DNA of 64,000 nt, taken from JAAXHB01 sp965214945 (lineage in GTDB: Bacteria; Actinomycetota; Acidimicrobiia; Acidimicrobiales; Aldehydirespiratoraceae). The stretch is from assembly GCA_965214945.1 (NCBI GenBank), contig OZ244029.1, positions 620,001 to 684,000 of the forward strand. The letters run 5' to 3'. This document shows, piece by piece, positions 17,739-26,095 of this stretch. Each line of letters opens with the position of its first letter. Position 1 is the first letter of the stretch. Made by a program: the position numbers and the translations under genes. The notes below the pieces were generated by a model that saw only the letters and a list, made by a program, of their open reading frames with translations, had not been told where the DNA came from and searched no databases.

Positions 17739-17783
17739 GCTGGCCCTAAGTTGTGATTATACCATAAGCCTCCTCAAACCTTG

Positions 17784-17826
17784 TGTCATAATATGATGTC
17801 ATTATATATAGCGTTATTATATGACA
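17784..17826. promoter_or_regulatory. AT-rich inverted repeat over the prepilin peptidase start
   Basis: In a stretch of almost pure A/T, unlike anything around it, TGTCATAATA (17784-17793) faces TATTATATGACA (17815-17826). A second TGTCAT copy lies between them. The right arm covers the ATG at 17821. It could be an operator, a promoter, or a leftover insertion junction. Confidence 0.45.
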
Positions 17827-18774
17827 CAGTCTGCTGTGGGCTTTGCCTTGAAGATGGTGGTTGCAGGGCTCGCCGGTCTGGCCGCGGGACGGTTAGCGGC
17901 GCGGATCGCAGACAGGCACGCTTCGCCTAATCAGGCCGTGTCACGCGGTCGCGAACGGCCACGTCTGCGAGGTTGGCCGGGATGTGCGCAAGCATGTGAT
18001 CCCGAAGGCGGATCTCGCCGCTCTCGCCGCCGGATCAGAGCACGGCGTGAACGGGTGCCCTTCACGGAGTTCACGACCGCTATGGCCTTCGCCGCTGTGA
18101 CGGCCCGTTTCGGCTTTACCCTCGAGGCGATCCCAGCGCTGGTGGCAGCCACAGCGCTCATAACGCTGTCGGCTGTGGATCTGCGTAGCTACCGATTGCC
18201 CGACGCCATCGTTTTCCCTTCGTTCGTAGTCAGCGCGGCCGTCATCACAGCAGTGTCACTCGTTACCGGGCGTCCCGAGGCGCTTGCGGTGGCTCTGGCG
18301 GCAGCGGCCGGCTACGGAACTCTGATGTGGGCCGTCCATGAGGCGAACCCCCGAAGTCTCGGCTTCGGCGACGTAAAACTGTCGCCTCTGCTGGGGATGA
18401 ATCTCGGCTGGACGGCTGCGGCGTTCCACGACGGCTGGACGGCCGTGTTCGCACTGACAGCGCAGGCGCTCCTGCTGAGCAGCATGGCGGGGCTAGCACT
18501 GGGCCTGGCCGTCGCCGGCCTGCGGCGAGCCGGCCACGATGTGCTTCCCGATCCCGACCTCGACCCAGCTGTAAAGCCCGCGGCACCCCACAAGCCCGCG
18601 GCGCCCCACCCGAGTCTGATGGCCACCGCCTTCCCGTTCGGCCCGGCCCTGGCCGTCGGCACCATGGCCGTCATGCTGTTCCCCGAAACGACTTTGTGGG
18701 CTTCGACCTTATGGAGTCGGGGTGAGGTCGGCACCATGGCCGTCATGCTGTTCCCCGAAACGCTGCTGCGTTGA
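17821..18774 (+). CDS. Prepilin peptidase (A24 family), N-terminal domain atypical
   Basis: Integral membrane aspartyl protease that processes type IV pilin-like signal peptides. The two catalytic Asp sites are present: AVDLRSYRLPD near residue 119 and GFGDVK near 181, within several hydrophobic segments. The usual N-terminal methylase domain with its paired CxxC motifs is not recognisable. Instead residues ~30-75 are a basic, Arg-rich stretch. The C-terminus carries a 72-bp in-frame duplication repeating GTMAVMLFPET. It lies between aroE and aroB, where many actinobacteria have a pilD gene. It may be a C-terminal-domain-only peptidase or a gene damaged near its 5' end. Confidence 0.75.
   Translation: MTQSAVGFALKMVVAGLAGLAAGRLAARIADRHASPNQAVSRGRERPRLRGWPGCAQACDPEGGSRRSRRRIRARRERVPFTEFTTAMAFAAVTARFGFTLEAIPALVAATALITLSAVDLRSYRLPDAIVFPSFVVSAAVITAVSLVTGRPEALAVALAAAAGYGTLMWAVHEANPRSLGFGDVKLSPLLGMNLGWTAAAFHDGWTAVFALTAQALLLSSMAGLALGLAVAGLRRAGHDVLPDPDLDPAVKPAAPHKPAAPHPSLMATAFPFGPALAVGTMAVMLFPETTLWASTLWSRGEVGTMAVMLFPETLLR
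18655..18762 (+). repeat. 36-bp direct repeat, 72 bases apart, in the prepilin peptidase 3' end
   Basis: Identical 36-base copies at 18655-18690 and 18727-18762, in frame, each encoding VGTMAVMLFPET. Confidence 0.9.
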
Positions 18775-18898
18775 GCAATAGGTTCGCTTAGCAAGCATTT
18801 CGGTTCCAATGTTTCCACGCCGCTTCGCGGGGTGTGGCGTTGCGCGACAGAGAGATTGAGTCAGGCTTCGGCGACCGTCTGCGGGTATTCTGCACGGT

Positions 18899-19903
18899 GT
18901 GGTCGAGCATGTCGTGAGCGTCGGGCTCGGCGAGCGCTCCTATGACGTTCACGTAGGGCCGGGCGTGCGCAGCCGCCTCGCCGCTGTCATGCCTGCGGGC
19001 GCGCGTCGGGCGGCGATCATCACCCAGACAGGCGTCGGGTGGACGGTCGACAGCGACGTCGAGCAGACCGTGTTCGAGGTGCCCGACGGCGAGCACGCCA
19101 AATCGGTGGCACAGGTGGAGAACCTGTGCCGACGCATGGCCGCGGCCGGTTTCACCAGGGCCGACGTGGTCGTCGCGGTCGGCGGGGGAGTAGTCACCGA
19201 CCTCGCGGGGTTTGTCGCCGCCGTCTATCACCGAGGCATCCGCTACGTGTCGGTGCCTACCACACTGCTGGCCCAGGTGGACGCGGCTATCGGGGGCAAG
19301 ACGGGCGTCAACCTGCCCGAGGGCAAGAACCTGATGGGCGCGTTCTGGCAGCCCGCCGCTGTGCTGTGCGACACCGACGTGCTGGCCACGCTGCCGGATC
19401 GTGAGCTGCGCAGCGGCCGGGGCGAGATGGCCAAGTATCACTTCCTCGGCGGCGATCTCGACCATCTGCCGCTGACCGAGCGCGTCGCTGCCGCGGTGCG
19501 GATCAAGGCCGCCGTGGTGTCCGGCGACGAGCGCGAGTCGGGCCAGCGGGTGGTGCTCAACTACGGCCACACCCTGGCCCATGCGCTTGAGACCGCAGGC
19601 GGCTACGACCTGCGCCACGGAGAGGCCGTCGCTATCGGGCTGGTCTACGCCGCGGAGGTGGCAGCAAGACTGGGGCGCATCGACGGCGCCCGGGTGGCCG
19701 AACACCGCCGGGTGGTGGACGGATACGGACTGCCGTCGAAGCTCCCGGACGGACACAGCGACGACGAGCTGCTGGCGCTGTTCGGACGCGACAAGAAGGC
19801 CGTGGCGGGCGTGACGCTCGTGCTCGACTCGGCCGACGGGGTGGCCCCGGTGACCGGTGTCCCCGAGGAAGTGCTGCGCGATGCTCTGTCAGCGCTGAGA
19901 TGA
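18899..19903 (+). CDS. aroB: 3-dehydroquinate synthase
   Basis: Second step of the shikimate pathway; an NAD- and metal-dependent cytoplasmic enzyme. 334 residues, slightly short because the N-terminus is compact. Recognisable segments are the NAD-binding VAVGGGVVTDLAGFVAAVYHR, the substrate-site VPTTLLAQVDAAIGGKTGVN, metal ligands in NYGHTLAHALE, and RHGEAVAIG. GTG start. The stop overlaps the ATG of the peptidase gene. aroC and aroK, often adjacent, are not in this window. Confidence 0.95.
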   Translation: MVEHVVSVGLGERSYDVHVGPGVRSRLAAVMPAGARRAAIITQTGVGWTVDSDVEQTVFEVPDGEHAKSVAQVENLCRRMAAAGFTRADVVVAVGGGVVTDLAGFVAAVYHRGIRYVSVPTTLLAQVDAAIGGKTGVNLPEGKNLMGAFWQPAAVLCDTDVLATLPDRELRSGRGEMAKYHFLGGDLDHLPLTERVAAAVRIKAAVVSGDERESGQRVVLNYGHTLAHALETAGGYDLRHGEAVAIGLVYAAEVAARLGRIDGARVAEHRRVVDGYGLPSKLPDGHSDDELLALFGRDKKAVAGVTLVLDSADGVAPVTGVPEEVLRDALSALR

Positions 19904-21120
19904 GATCCTCGCCACCAAATGACATCGGACGAGAGCCGCCAGAGGGACTGGGCGCGGCCAACACCGGCGCGGCGCACACCGGCGTGGCGGACGCGGGCGC
20001 GGCCCTGGAAGACCTGCCGCCACTGCGAGTCGAGGGTCGCCTCGACAGGCTGAGGGCCAGCCTCGCTGAGGCCCACGTTGACGCCGCGGTCGTGGCCGAC
20101 CGGCTCAACGTGCGGTGGCTCACGGGGTTCACGGGCTCGAACGGCACACTCATCGTCGATGTGAACGGCGACAGACCGGCGCTGCTGATCACCGACGGCA
20201 GATACACGGAGCAGGCCCCCGAACAGCTCGCCGCCGCCGGCTGCTCCGACGACGTGGAGGTGCGAGTATCCCCGAACGCGCACGAAGCGGCCGTGCGGCG
20301 CCTCAGCTCCGCAGCCAGGGTCGGCCTGGAGACAACCGTCACGTGGGGAACTCAGCGCCGCTGGGCTGAGGCTGTCGCCGCGGAAATCACGCCGCTCACC
20401 GACGTTGTGGAGGAGCTACGGGCCTCCAAGGACGCCGCCGAGCTGGCTCGCATCCGCGTTGCGGCCCGTATCGCGGACGAGGCCCTCTTTGAGACGCTGC
20501 CCCGACTCCGCCCCGGTGTTAGCGAGCAGAGCGTTCAACGTTCTCTCGATGACGCCATGCGCCAGCGGGGTGCCGCGGGGCCCGCCTACGACACGATCAT
20601 CGCTTCAGGCCCGAACGCGGCTCTCCCGCACGCGCTCCCCACCCGACGGCTGCTCACCGAGGGCGACTTGGTGATCGTCGACGTCGGCGCCGAGGTCGAC
20701 GGCTACCGCAGCGACATGACCCGCACGTTCACGCTCGGCCCGCCCGCTCCTGAAGCGGCTGTCATGATCGAGGTTGTCACCCGCAGCCAGGCCGCCGGCC
20801 TCGACGCGGTGCGCCCCGGCGTGGAAGCCTCCGAGATCGACCGCGTCTGCCGATCGATCATCGACGAAGCCGGATTGGGCGACGCCTTCGTCCACGCGAC
20901 CGGCCACGGAGTGGGACTCCGCATCCACGAACTGCCGCGTGTGAGCCGAGGCTCCGCCGCTGTCTTCCAGCGCGGCAACGTGCTCACCGTAGAACCTGGC
21001 GTGTACCTGCCGGGCGTCGGCGGAGCCAGGGTGGAAGACTTGGTGGCGGTGACCGAAGACGGGTGCCGATGCCTGACGAGATACCCGAAAGGTGATCAGA
21101 CGAGGTACTCCGAACGCTAA
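19900..21120 (+). CDS. pepQ: Xaa-Pro aminopeptidase/dipeptidase (M24 family)
   Basis: Metallopeptidase that removes residues next to proline. A creatinase-like N-terminal domain (RLNVRWLTGFTGSNGTL) precedes the pita-bread domain. The five metal ligands are visible: Asp in IVDVGAEVDGY, Asp in RSDMTRTF, His in GHGVGLRIHE, Glu in TVEPGVYLPG and Glu in ARVEDLV. About 40 N-terminal residues before LPPLRVEGRLDRL look like an added linker (ANTGAAHTGVADAGA). It sits between aroB and efp, the classic actinobacterial position. The exact symbol (pepP or pepQ) is uncertain. Confidence 0.9.
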   Translation: MRSSPPNDIGREPPEGLGAANTGAAHTGVADAGAALEDLPPLRVEGRLDRLRASLAEAHVDAAVVADRLNVRWLTGFTGSNGTLIVDVNGDRPALLITDGRYTEQAPEQLAAAGCSDDVEVRVSPNAHEAAVRRLSSAARVGLETTVTWGTQRRWAEAVAAEITPLTDVVEELRASKDAAELARIRVAARIADEALFETLPRLRPGVSEQSVQRSLDDAMRQRGAAGPAYDTIIASGPNAALPHALPTRRLLTEGDLVIVDVGAEVDGYRSDMTRTFTLGPPAPEAAVMIEVVTRSQAAGLDAVRPGVEASEIDRVCRSIIDEAGLGDAFVHATGHGVGLRIHELPRVSRGSAAVFQRGNVLTVEPGVYLPGVGGARVEDLVAVTEDGCRCLTRYPKGDQTRYSER

Positions 21121-21214
21121 CAAGGCCAGAGCCCGTGTTCCGGCGCCTCAGGATATGTTCCTGCACCTCAAGATAGGCGGCCCCAAGGTGCTCAGGTAGG
21201 GTTGCCGGCAGCGA

Positions 21215-21233
21215 GGGCCGGGTCGGCCGGCCC
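21215..21233 (+). terminator. GC-rich hairpin between the peptidase gene and DUF1761 gene
   Basis: Perfect 7-base stem GGGCCGG/CCGGCCC with a five-base loop. There is no T-run after it, so termination is only a possibility. Confidence 0.3.
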
Positions 21234-21258
21234 AAATGGCTCTTGAGGAAGGGGGGCA

Positions 21259-21666
21259 ATGCTGACTTTTGGTGGTCTCAACTGGCCGGCTGTCTTAGTC
21301 GCCGCTGTTGCTTATTTCGCCGCGGGCGCGGTCTGGTATCAGCCGAAAGTGATGGGAGCGCGATGGATGAGTGCCACAGGTGTGGATCCGTCGGACGCGT
21401 CGCCAAAACCATGGTCTTTCGTCGGGACGCTGGTGGCTTATTTCCTGATGGCGATGGTCCTGGCCATGATCGCTCGTGGAATCGACGCTTCGTACTTCGG
21501 CGAAGGTCTTGTGCTAGGTCTGTTCACTGGGGTCGTCTTCGTCGCAGCCCAGACTTGGGTCAACCTCAGCTTCGAGGGCCGGTCGATGGATCTGCTACTG
21601 GTGAACGGAGGGATCGGCGTCATCGGCCACGTGATCATGGCGGTCATCGTCACCACTTGGGCCTGA
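21259..21666 (+). CDS. DUF1761 family membrane protein
   Basis: 135 residues with four predicted transmembrane segments (PAVLVAAVAYFAAGAVWY; FVGTLVAYFLMAMVLAMI; LVLGLFTGVVFVAA; IGVIGHVIMAVIVTTW). The NWPAVLVAAVAYFAAGAVWY start is the family hallmark. A very strong ribosome-binding sequence (GAGGAAGGGGGG) lies just before the ATG, suggesting high translation. Ten bases separate it from efp. Function unknown. Confidence 0.8.
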   Translation: MLTFGGLNWPAVLVAAVAYFAAGAVWYQPKVMGARWMSATGVDPSDASPKPWSFVGTLVAYFLMAMVLAMIARGIDASYFGEGLVLGLFTGVVFVAAQTWVNLSFEGRSMDLLLVNGGIGVIGHVIMAVIVTTWA

Positions 21667-21675
21667 GGACGAGCC

Positions 21676-22239
21676 GTGCCCGTCATAACTACCAACGACC
21701 TGAAGAACGGCATGACGCTCGACCTTGGCGGCGAGCTGTTCAACGTGGTGGAGTTCCAGCACGTGAAGCCCGGCAAGGGTCACGCCTTCGTGCGCACCAC
21801 ACTCAAGAAGGTCAGCACCGGCGCCGTGCTGGACCGGACTTTCCGCGCCGGCGAGAAAGTGCAGCGGGTAACAATCGACAAGCGACAGATGCTGATGCTG
21901 TACCGCGAAGGCGACAATCTCGTGTTCATGGACAATGAGTCCTATGAGCAGGTCATCGCGTCGCCTGAGACCGTCGGCGACGCGGCCCGGTTCCTTGTGG
22001 AGGGCTCAACGGCGGTGCTGCTGATGCACGGCGCCGAGATCGTCGGAGTCGATCTGCCTGCGGCGGTGGAGCTGACTGTCACCGAGACCGAGCCGGGATA
22101 CCAAGGCGACCGCGTGTCGGGTGCCACCAAGCCGGCGACGCTCGAGACCGGCCTCAAGGTGTCGGTGCCGCTGTTCGTCGGAACCGGAGAGCGCGTGAAG
22201 GTGGACACCCGCTCCGCCGCTTACATAAGCCGGGCGTGA
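21676..22239 (+). CDS. efp: Translation elongation factor P
   Basis: Helps ribosomes through polyproline stretches. 187 residues in three beta-barrel domains: KOW-like N-domain with FQHVKPGKGHAFVR, whose loop Lys is the tip that enters the peptidyl-transferase centre; a middle OB domain; and the C-terminal EF-P signature GDRVSGATKPATLETG. The loop Lys means an EpmA- or YmfI-type Lys route or no modification, not EarP rhamnosylation. GTG start. The stop overlaps the nusB GTG. Confidence 0.97.
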   Translation: MPVITTNDLKNGMTLDLGGELFNVVEFQHVKPGKGHAFVRTTLKKVSTGAVLDRTFRAGEKVQRVTIDKRQMLMLYREGDNLVFMDNESYEQVIASPETVGDAARFLVEGSTAVLLMHGAEIVGVDLPAAVELTVTETEPGYQGDRVSGATKPATLETGLKVSVPLFVGTGERVKVDTRSAAYISRA

Positions 22240-22904
22240 CGGACGTTCCCGGAGAGCGCGACGAGCCCGGTTCCGGCGACCTGGACGAGCGGGCCGGTCG
22301 GGCCGCGGAGCCGGATGAGCAAGTCGAGCAGGCTGGTCGAGTCGTAGATCCGGATGGGCATGTAGATCCGGATGGGCATGTCGAGCAGGCTGTTCCGGTC
22401 GTGGATCTAGATGAGCGGAACGGCACGGGTGCCGGCGTCCGGATTCCAGGCTTCCATCTCCGCCGGGAAGCACGTGAGGACGCGCTGGCGGTGCTGTATG
22501 AGTGCGAGATGTCTGGATGCTCGGCGACTGACGCACTGGGAGACCGCGGCGTGGCGCCGTCGCGGTACGCGATCTTGCTCGCCGAGGGTGTGGAGTGCAG
22601 CCGCGACCGCCTGGACGACGCGCTGAGCCGACATCTGATCGGCTGGCGGGTGGAGCGTCTGGGTGTGCTCGACCGGGCGCTGGCCCGCATGGCGGCCTGG
22701 GAACTCATGAACCGGCCCGACGTACCCACCGGAGTGGTGCTCTCAGAGGCCGTGGCGCTGGCGACGCAGTATTGCGGGTCTGAGTCGCCGAGATTTCTGA
22801 ACGGCGTGCTGCGAGCGGTCGCAGACGAAATCCGAGACGAGGGTGAGCAGACAAGCGCCCACTCGGAGCAGCAGCTCGGGGTTGCCGGAGAGCAGACCCG
22901 CTGA
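22236..22904 (+). CDS. nusB: Transcription antitermination factor NusB with acidic N-terminal extension
   Basis: Binds boxA RNA with NusE (S10) in rRNA antitermination. The NusB fold covers about residues 75-205: RREAREDALAVLYECEM, LDRALARMAAWELMNRPDVPT and LSEAVALATQYCGSESPRFLNGVL. The first ~70 residues are an acidic extension (Asp, Glu, Gly, Val) that includes an 18-bp tandem duplication giving VDPDGH twice (22344-22379). GTG start overlapping efp. Confidence 0.93.
   Translation: MTDVPGERDEPGSGDLDERAGRAAEPDEQVEQAGRVVDPDGHVDPDGHVEQAVPVVDLDERNGTGAGVRIPGFHLRREAREDALAVLYECEMSGCSATDALGDRGVAPSRYAILLAEGVECSRDRLDDALSRHLIGWRVERLGVLDRALARMAAWELMNRPDVPTGVVLSEAVALATQYCGSESPRFLNGVLRAVADEIRDEGEQTSAHSEQQLGVAGEQTR
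22344..22379 (+). repeat. 18-bp in-frame tandem duplication in nusB
   Basis: Two identical units GTAGATCCGGATGGGCAT (22344-22361, 22362-22379). Confidence 0.9.
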
Positions 22905-23005
22905 TTGGCGACGCGGTCGGGCCGATGCCGGTTCGCCGCCGACCACAAGGGCGCCGCCAGCGGTGACGGGCCCGCTGACTGGCGAAGCGGTCGGGCCGAT
23001 GCCGG
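22897..23005 (+). repeat. Pair of 35-bp direct repeats at the nusB/GNAT junction
   Basis: Copies at 22897-22931 and 22971-23005 begin CCCGCTGA and end GGGCCGATGCCGG, with two substitutions; start-to-start distance 74 bases. The second copy contains the preferred ATG of the acetyltransferase gene. Confidence 0.85.
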
Positions 23006-23511
23006 AGCTGGCCGGGCGGCTCACTCGGCTGCGGCCCTGGCGGCCCGGCGACGCGGCGGCCCTCGCCGCGGCCTGGCGGGACCCGCTGATATGCCGGCAT
23101 CTGCCGGTGCCATCATCGGTCGACGAGCCGGCAGCGCTCCGCTGGATCGAGCAGCGGGACAAGGCTTGGGCTGAGCGAGTCTCGCTGGACCTCGCGGTCA
23201 CCGACTCTGTGTCGGGCGAGGTGACCGGCGAGGTGGGATTCAGCCAATTCGACGACGCTCGCTGCGCTGCGCTTGTCGGGTGGTGGACCGCGAAGAGCTG
23301 GCGCGGCCAGGGACGGGCCAGCGAGGCGGTGCGACAGGCAGTGGACTGGGCGCTCTCCAGCGGCTTGCTCAAAGCCGTGGTGGCCGAGATCGACGCATCC
23401 AACGTCGCTTCGATGGCCGTGGCCCGCCACGCTGGCCTCACGCAGATCCGCGCCCTCCACCCCGACCCATCCAAAGCCGAAGTCAGGGTCTTCGCCCGCG
23501 CTAAGTCATAG
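22999..23511 (+). CDS. GNAT family N-acetyltransferase
   Basis: RimJ/RimL-like acetyl-CoA transferase. It begins LTRLRPWRPGDAAALAAAW, followed by acceptor-site strands. The acetyl-CoA loop is in KSWRGQGRASEAVRQAVDWA, and NVASMAVARHAGL closes the fold. The substrate cannot be read from the sequence. I prefer the ATG at 22999 because upstream codons lie in repeat sequence overlapping nusB; a GTG at 22963 is also open. Confidence 0.8.
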   Translation: MPELAGRLTRLRPWRPGDAAALAAAWRDPLICRHLPVPSSVDEPAALRWIEQRDKAWAERVSLDLAVTDSVSGEVTGEVGFSQFDDARCAALVGWWTAKSWRGQGRASEAVRQAVDWALSSGLLKAVVAEIDASNVASMAVARHAGLTQIRALHPDPSKAEVRVFARAKS

Positions 23512-23527
23512 ACGCGGTAGGCGAGTC

Positions 23528-23960
23528 TCAGATGCTGTCGCCCGCGAGAAGGCAAAAGAACTCGTCTTCATCGATGATACTGATAGGCATACCTCGATCT
23601 CTAAACTCCAGAGCTTTGCGGTGTTTGCTAGAGAGGCCGGACTCACCTACAAAGGACAGGTGCTGCATCCCTGTCACTCCGGCAGCTTCCGCATCACTTA
23701 CCGGATCGTGGTGAATAATAGGGATGTTAAACTTCTGAGCCAGATCAGGGAGTTTCCATGAAGTTGCATGTGGAAACATGGACCGCGCCACGCGATATGT
23801 GCAGGCGAACTGGAAGGGTTTGGGTGAGTATTCGTTGCGCATAGCGCATCGTCTGAAGACCGACATGTCGAAAGCTGTGTTGTGAGCAACGACTAACAGG
23901 TCTTCGATCGCGGCGAACGATTCACTGGCGAGCGATCCATCATCGAGACTGCGTTCGGCT
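23528..23960 (-). pseudogene. 3' fragment of a DEDDh 3'-5' exonuclease (DnaQ/epsilon-like)
   Basis: The minus strand encodes the second half of a DEDDh exonuclease: Exo II motif VVAHNTAFDMSVF, then HATSWKLPDLAQKF, and Exo III HHDPVSDAEAAG. A BRCT-like tail follows (LSFVGESGLSS...). The Exo I motif with the first catalytic Asp/Glu should lie ~80 residues upstream. Instead the open frame runs into unrelated, repeat-containing sequence. I see no start codon in a sensible context. The fragment lies in a ~950-base stretch between the GNAT gene and pyrR with lower GC than its neighbours. It is most likely a decaying remnant. Confidence 0.65.
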
Positions 23961-24205
23961 CTAACCGTGAACCCTGTGGGTTTCGCGAACCCTGTTGGTC
24001 TTTCCTCTCGGGCAGGCATTGTCGCTTCCATTCGTTTGATCCGGCAAGAGAGATCACTACTAGTAGAGGGGTATGACATTGCCATTGTGGACGGGTTGTC
24101 GCAGCCAGTGCCGTTAGCAAGCGGGCTTCGGCAACGGGTAGTGATTCGGAGTTCGGCCAGGCACAGGAGCCGAGGGCGGCGTCCAAAGTCTCGACTGCTT
24201 AGACC

Positions 24206-24303
24206 GGCTGCCTTATCCGGATGGCCCGCCCGCCCCGACCCGTCGTTCGACGGGATCGTGATGTCTGGCTGCCTTATCCGGATGGCCCGCCCGCCCCGAC
24301 CCG
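24206..24303 (+). repeat. Pair of 37-bp direct repeats upstream of pyrR
   Basis: Copies at 24206-24242 and 24267-24303 are identical (start GGCTGCCTTATCCGGATGG), 61 bases start to start. The 24,000-24,420 stretch around them holds no convincing gene. Confidence 0.9.
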
Positions 24304-24423
24304 CGGAGCCGGGGATGGCGTCCAAGGTCTCGGCCGATTAGGGCTGTTGGCGCTGACGGCGACAGCGCTCCCAGACCCGAGCCGCGAGTCGCCGCTGACG
24401 GGTGGGGTGTAGTAGCGTGACAA

Positions 24424-24460
24424 CCTGACCGTGAAACGGGTCCGGTGAGGCCCGAACGGG
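24424..24460 (+). promoter_or_regulatory. Candidate PyrR-binding leader RNA hairpin
   Basis: Just before pyrR the transcript can fold ACGGGTC-CGGTGAG-GCCCG, a hairpin whose loop region resembles the GUGAGG-type PyrR-binding loops known upstream of actinobacterial pyr operons. It overlaps the GGGAGG ribosome-binding sequence (24458-24463), so PyrR-UMP binding could block translation directly. This is recognised by resemblance only. Confidence 0.45.
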
Positions 24461-24467
24461 AGGACTT

Positions 24468-25037
24468 GTGGCAGAGCGCGAGCGGATTCTGACGCTGCCG
24501 TCTGCGGCTGGAGTTTTCCGCTCTCGCTCTCAGGTGATGAACGCTGCCGATGTCGAGCGAGCTTTGCGGCGCATGGCGCATGAGGTGATCGAGCGCAACC
24601 GCGGCAGCGAGTCGGTGGTGGTGATCGGCATGCAAACGGGCGGCGCGCCGCTTGCGCAGCGCCTCAAAGAGGTCATCGCCGAGATCGAGCCCGCCGCCGA
24701 CGCGCCCGTCGGCTTGCTCGACGTGGCGTTGCACCGCGACGACATCGGCCTGCGGCCCGTGGTGCCCCAGGCCGTCACCCACATCCCGGTCAATCTCGAC
24801 GGGCGGGTGGTGGTGTTAGTCGACGACGTGCTGTTCACCGGCCGAACCGTGCGGGCTGCGCTCGACGCGCTCCACACCTGGGGCCGCCCGAGGGCGGTGC
24901 AGCTCGCCGTGATGGTCGACCGCGGCCACCGGGAGCTGCCGATACGGCCCGATTTTGTCGGCAAGAACCTCCCGACCCGCCGAGACGAGATGGTAAGCGT
25001 CGGGCTCGACGGTGTGGATCTGGGAGAGATGACGTGA
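24468..25037 (+). CDS. pyrR: Bifunctional pyr operon regulator / uracil phosphoribosyltransferase
   Basis: Binds pyr mRNA when UMP is plentiful and also converts uracil and PRPP to UMP. 189 residues. The PRPP loop is VVVLVDDVLFTGRTVRAALDAL. The N-terminal part has MAHEVIERNRGSESVVVIGMQTGG, and the C-terminus RGHRELPIRPDFVGKNLPT is characteristic of PyrR. GTG start after GGGAGG. First gene of the pyrimidine operon; its stop overlaps the pyrB GTG. Confidence 0.96.
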   Translation: MAERERILTLPSAAGVFRSRSQVMNAADVERALRRMAHEVIERNRGSESVVVIGMQTGGAPLAQRLKEVIAEIEPAADAPVGLLDVALHRDDIGLRPVVPQAVTHIPVNLDGRVVVLVDDVLFTGRTVRAALDALHTWGRPRAVQLAVMVDRGHRELPIRPDFVGKNLPTRRDEMVSVGLDGVDLGEMT

Positions 25038-26095
25038 GCCGGGGCCGAGGCTTCAGCGCCGGCAGGGCAGGCCCCCGCGGCAGCCTGCGACCCGTCGGAG
25101 GCAGCGCCGGTTCCGACACTGGCAAGTCCAAGGCCGGCAGCAGAAGCGCCTCTGCTCGCCATCTGCTGTCGATCGCGGATTTCGGTCGAGCCGACATCGA
25201 GCGGGTGCTCAACCTCACCGACGCGTTCGCCGAGGTGAGCGCCCGCCGAATCCCCAGGGCACCCGCGCTTCGGGGTAAGACCGTCGCCTGGCTGTTCTAC
25301 GAGGAAAGCACCCGCACGCGCCTGTCCTTCGAGGCGGCCGCCAAGCGCCTCTCAGCCGACACGGTGAACTTCACTGTCGCTTCGTCGTCGGTGCACAAAG
25401 GCGAATCGCTGCGCGACACAGTGCTGACCATCGACGCTATGGGGATCGACGCGATCGTCGTGCGTCACGGGTGCGCGGGCGTTCCGCACCGCATCAGCCA
25501 ATGGATCGACGCCTCGGTGATCAACGCCGGCGACGGCTGGCACGAGCACCCGACCCAGGCGCTCTTAGACCTGTACACGGCACGCAGCCGGCTCGGCTCT
25601 CTCGACGGCGCCCATGTGGCCATCATCGGCGACATCCTCCACTCGAGGGTGGCGCGTTCGGGCCTTCTAGCCTTCACCGAGATGGGGGCGCGTGTGACGC
25701 TGGTAGCCCCGGGAACGCTGCTGCCGCCCAGCCTGCGCCGATGGCCGGTGACCGTGACCCACGATCTCGACTCCGTTCTCGGCGACATCGACATCTGCTA
25801 TCTGCTGAGAATGCAGCTCGAGCGCCACACCCAGGCCGCAGTGCCGTCGCTGCGCGAGTACCGGGCAGAGTTCGGGCTGAGTGCGGCCCGGGCCGACCGG
25901 CTCGCGCCGCACGCGCTGATAATGCACCCAGGCCCCATGAACCGGGGAGTCGAGATCGACAGCGACGTCGCCGATCGACCCAACGCGGTGATAACCGACC
26001 AGGTCGCCAACGGCGTGGCCGTGCGCATGGCCGTGCTGTTTCTGCTGCTGGGGCCGGGCCTGGACATCGCCGAGGGCTCCGCGGCCGCGGCGTGA
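25034..26095 (+). CDS. pyrB: Aspartate carbamoyltransferase catalytic subunit
   Basis: Joins carbamoyl phosphate and aspartate, the committed pyrimidine step. 353 residues, longer than usual because of a ~40-residue Gly/Ser/Arg-rich N-terminal tail before ARHLLSIADFG. The carbamoyl-phosphate site is ESTRTRLSFEAA, with VHKGESLRDT and HPTQALLDLYT also present. The aspartate domain ends with HPGPMNRGVEI. No pyrI is present, as expected for the class without regulatory subunits. Confidence 0.95.
   Translation: MSRGRGFSAGRAGPRGSLRPVGGSAGSDTGKSKAGSRSASARHLLSIADFGRADIERVLNLTDAFAEVSARRIPRAPALRGKTVAWLFYEESTRTRLSFEAAAKRLSADTVNFTVASSSVHKGESLRDTVLTIDAMGIDAIVVRHGCAGVPHRISQWIDASVINAGDGWHEHPTQALLDLYTARSRLGSLDGAHVAIIGDILHSRVARSGLLAFTEMGARVTLVAPGTLLPPSLRRWPVTVTHDLDSVLGDIDICYLLRMQLERHTQAAVPSLREYRAEFGLSAARADRLAPHALIMHPGPMNRGVEIDSDVADRPNAVITDQVANGVAVRMAVLFLLLGPGLDIAEGSAAAA

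Noticed and set aside
25471..26091. N-terminal extension of the pyrC frame by about 200 residues
   Set aside because: Overlaps pyrB in another phase and has Arg/Pro-rich shadow composition; the GTG at 26092 gives a normal dihydroorotase.
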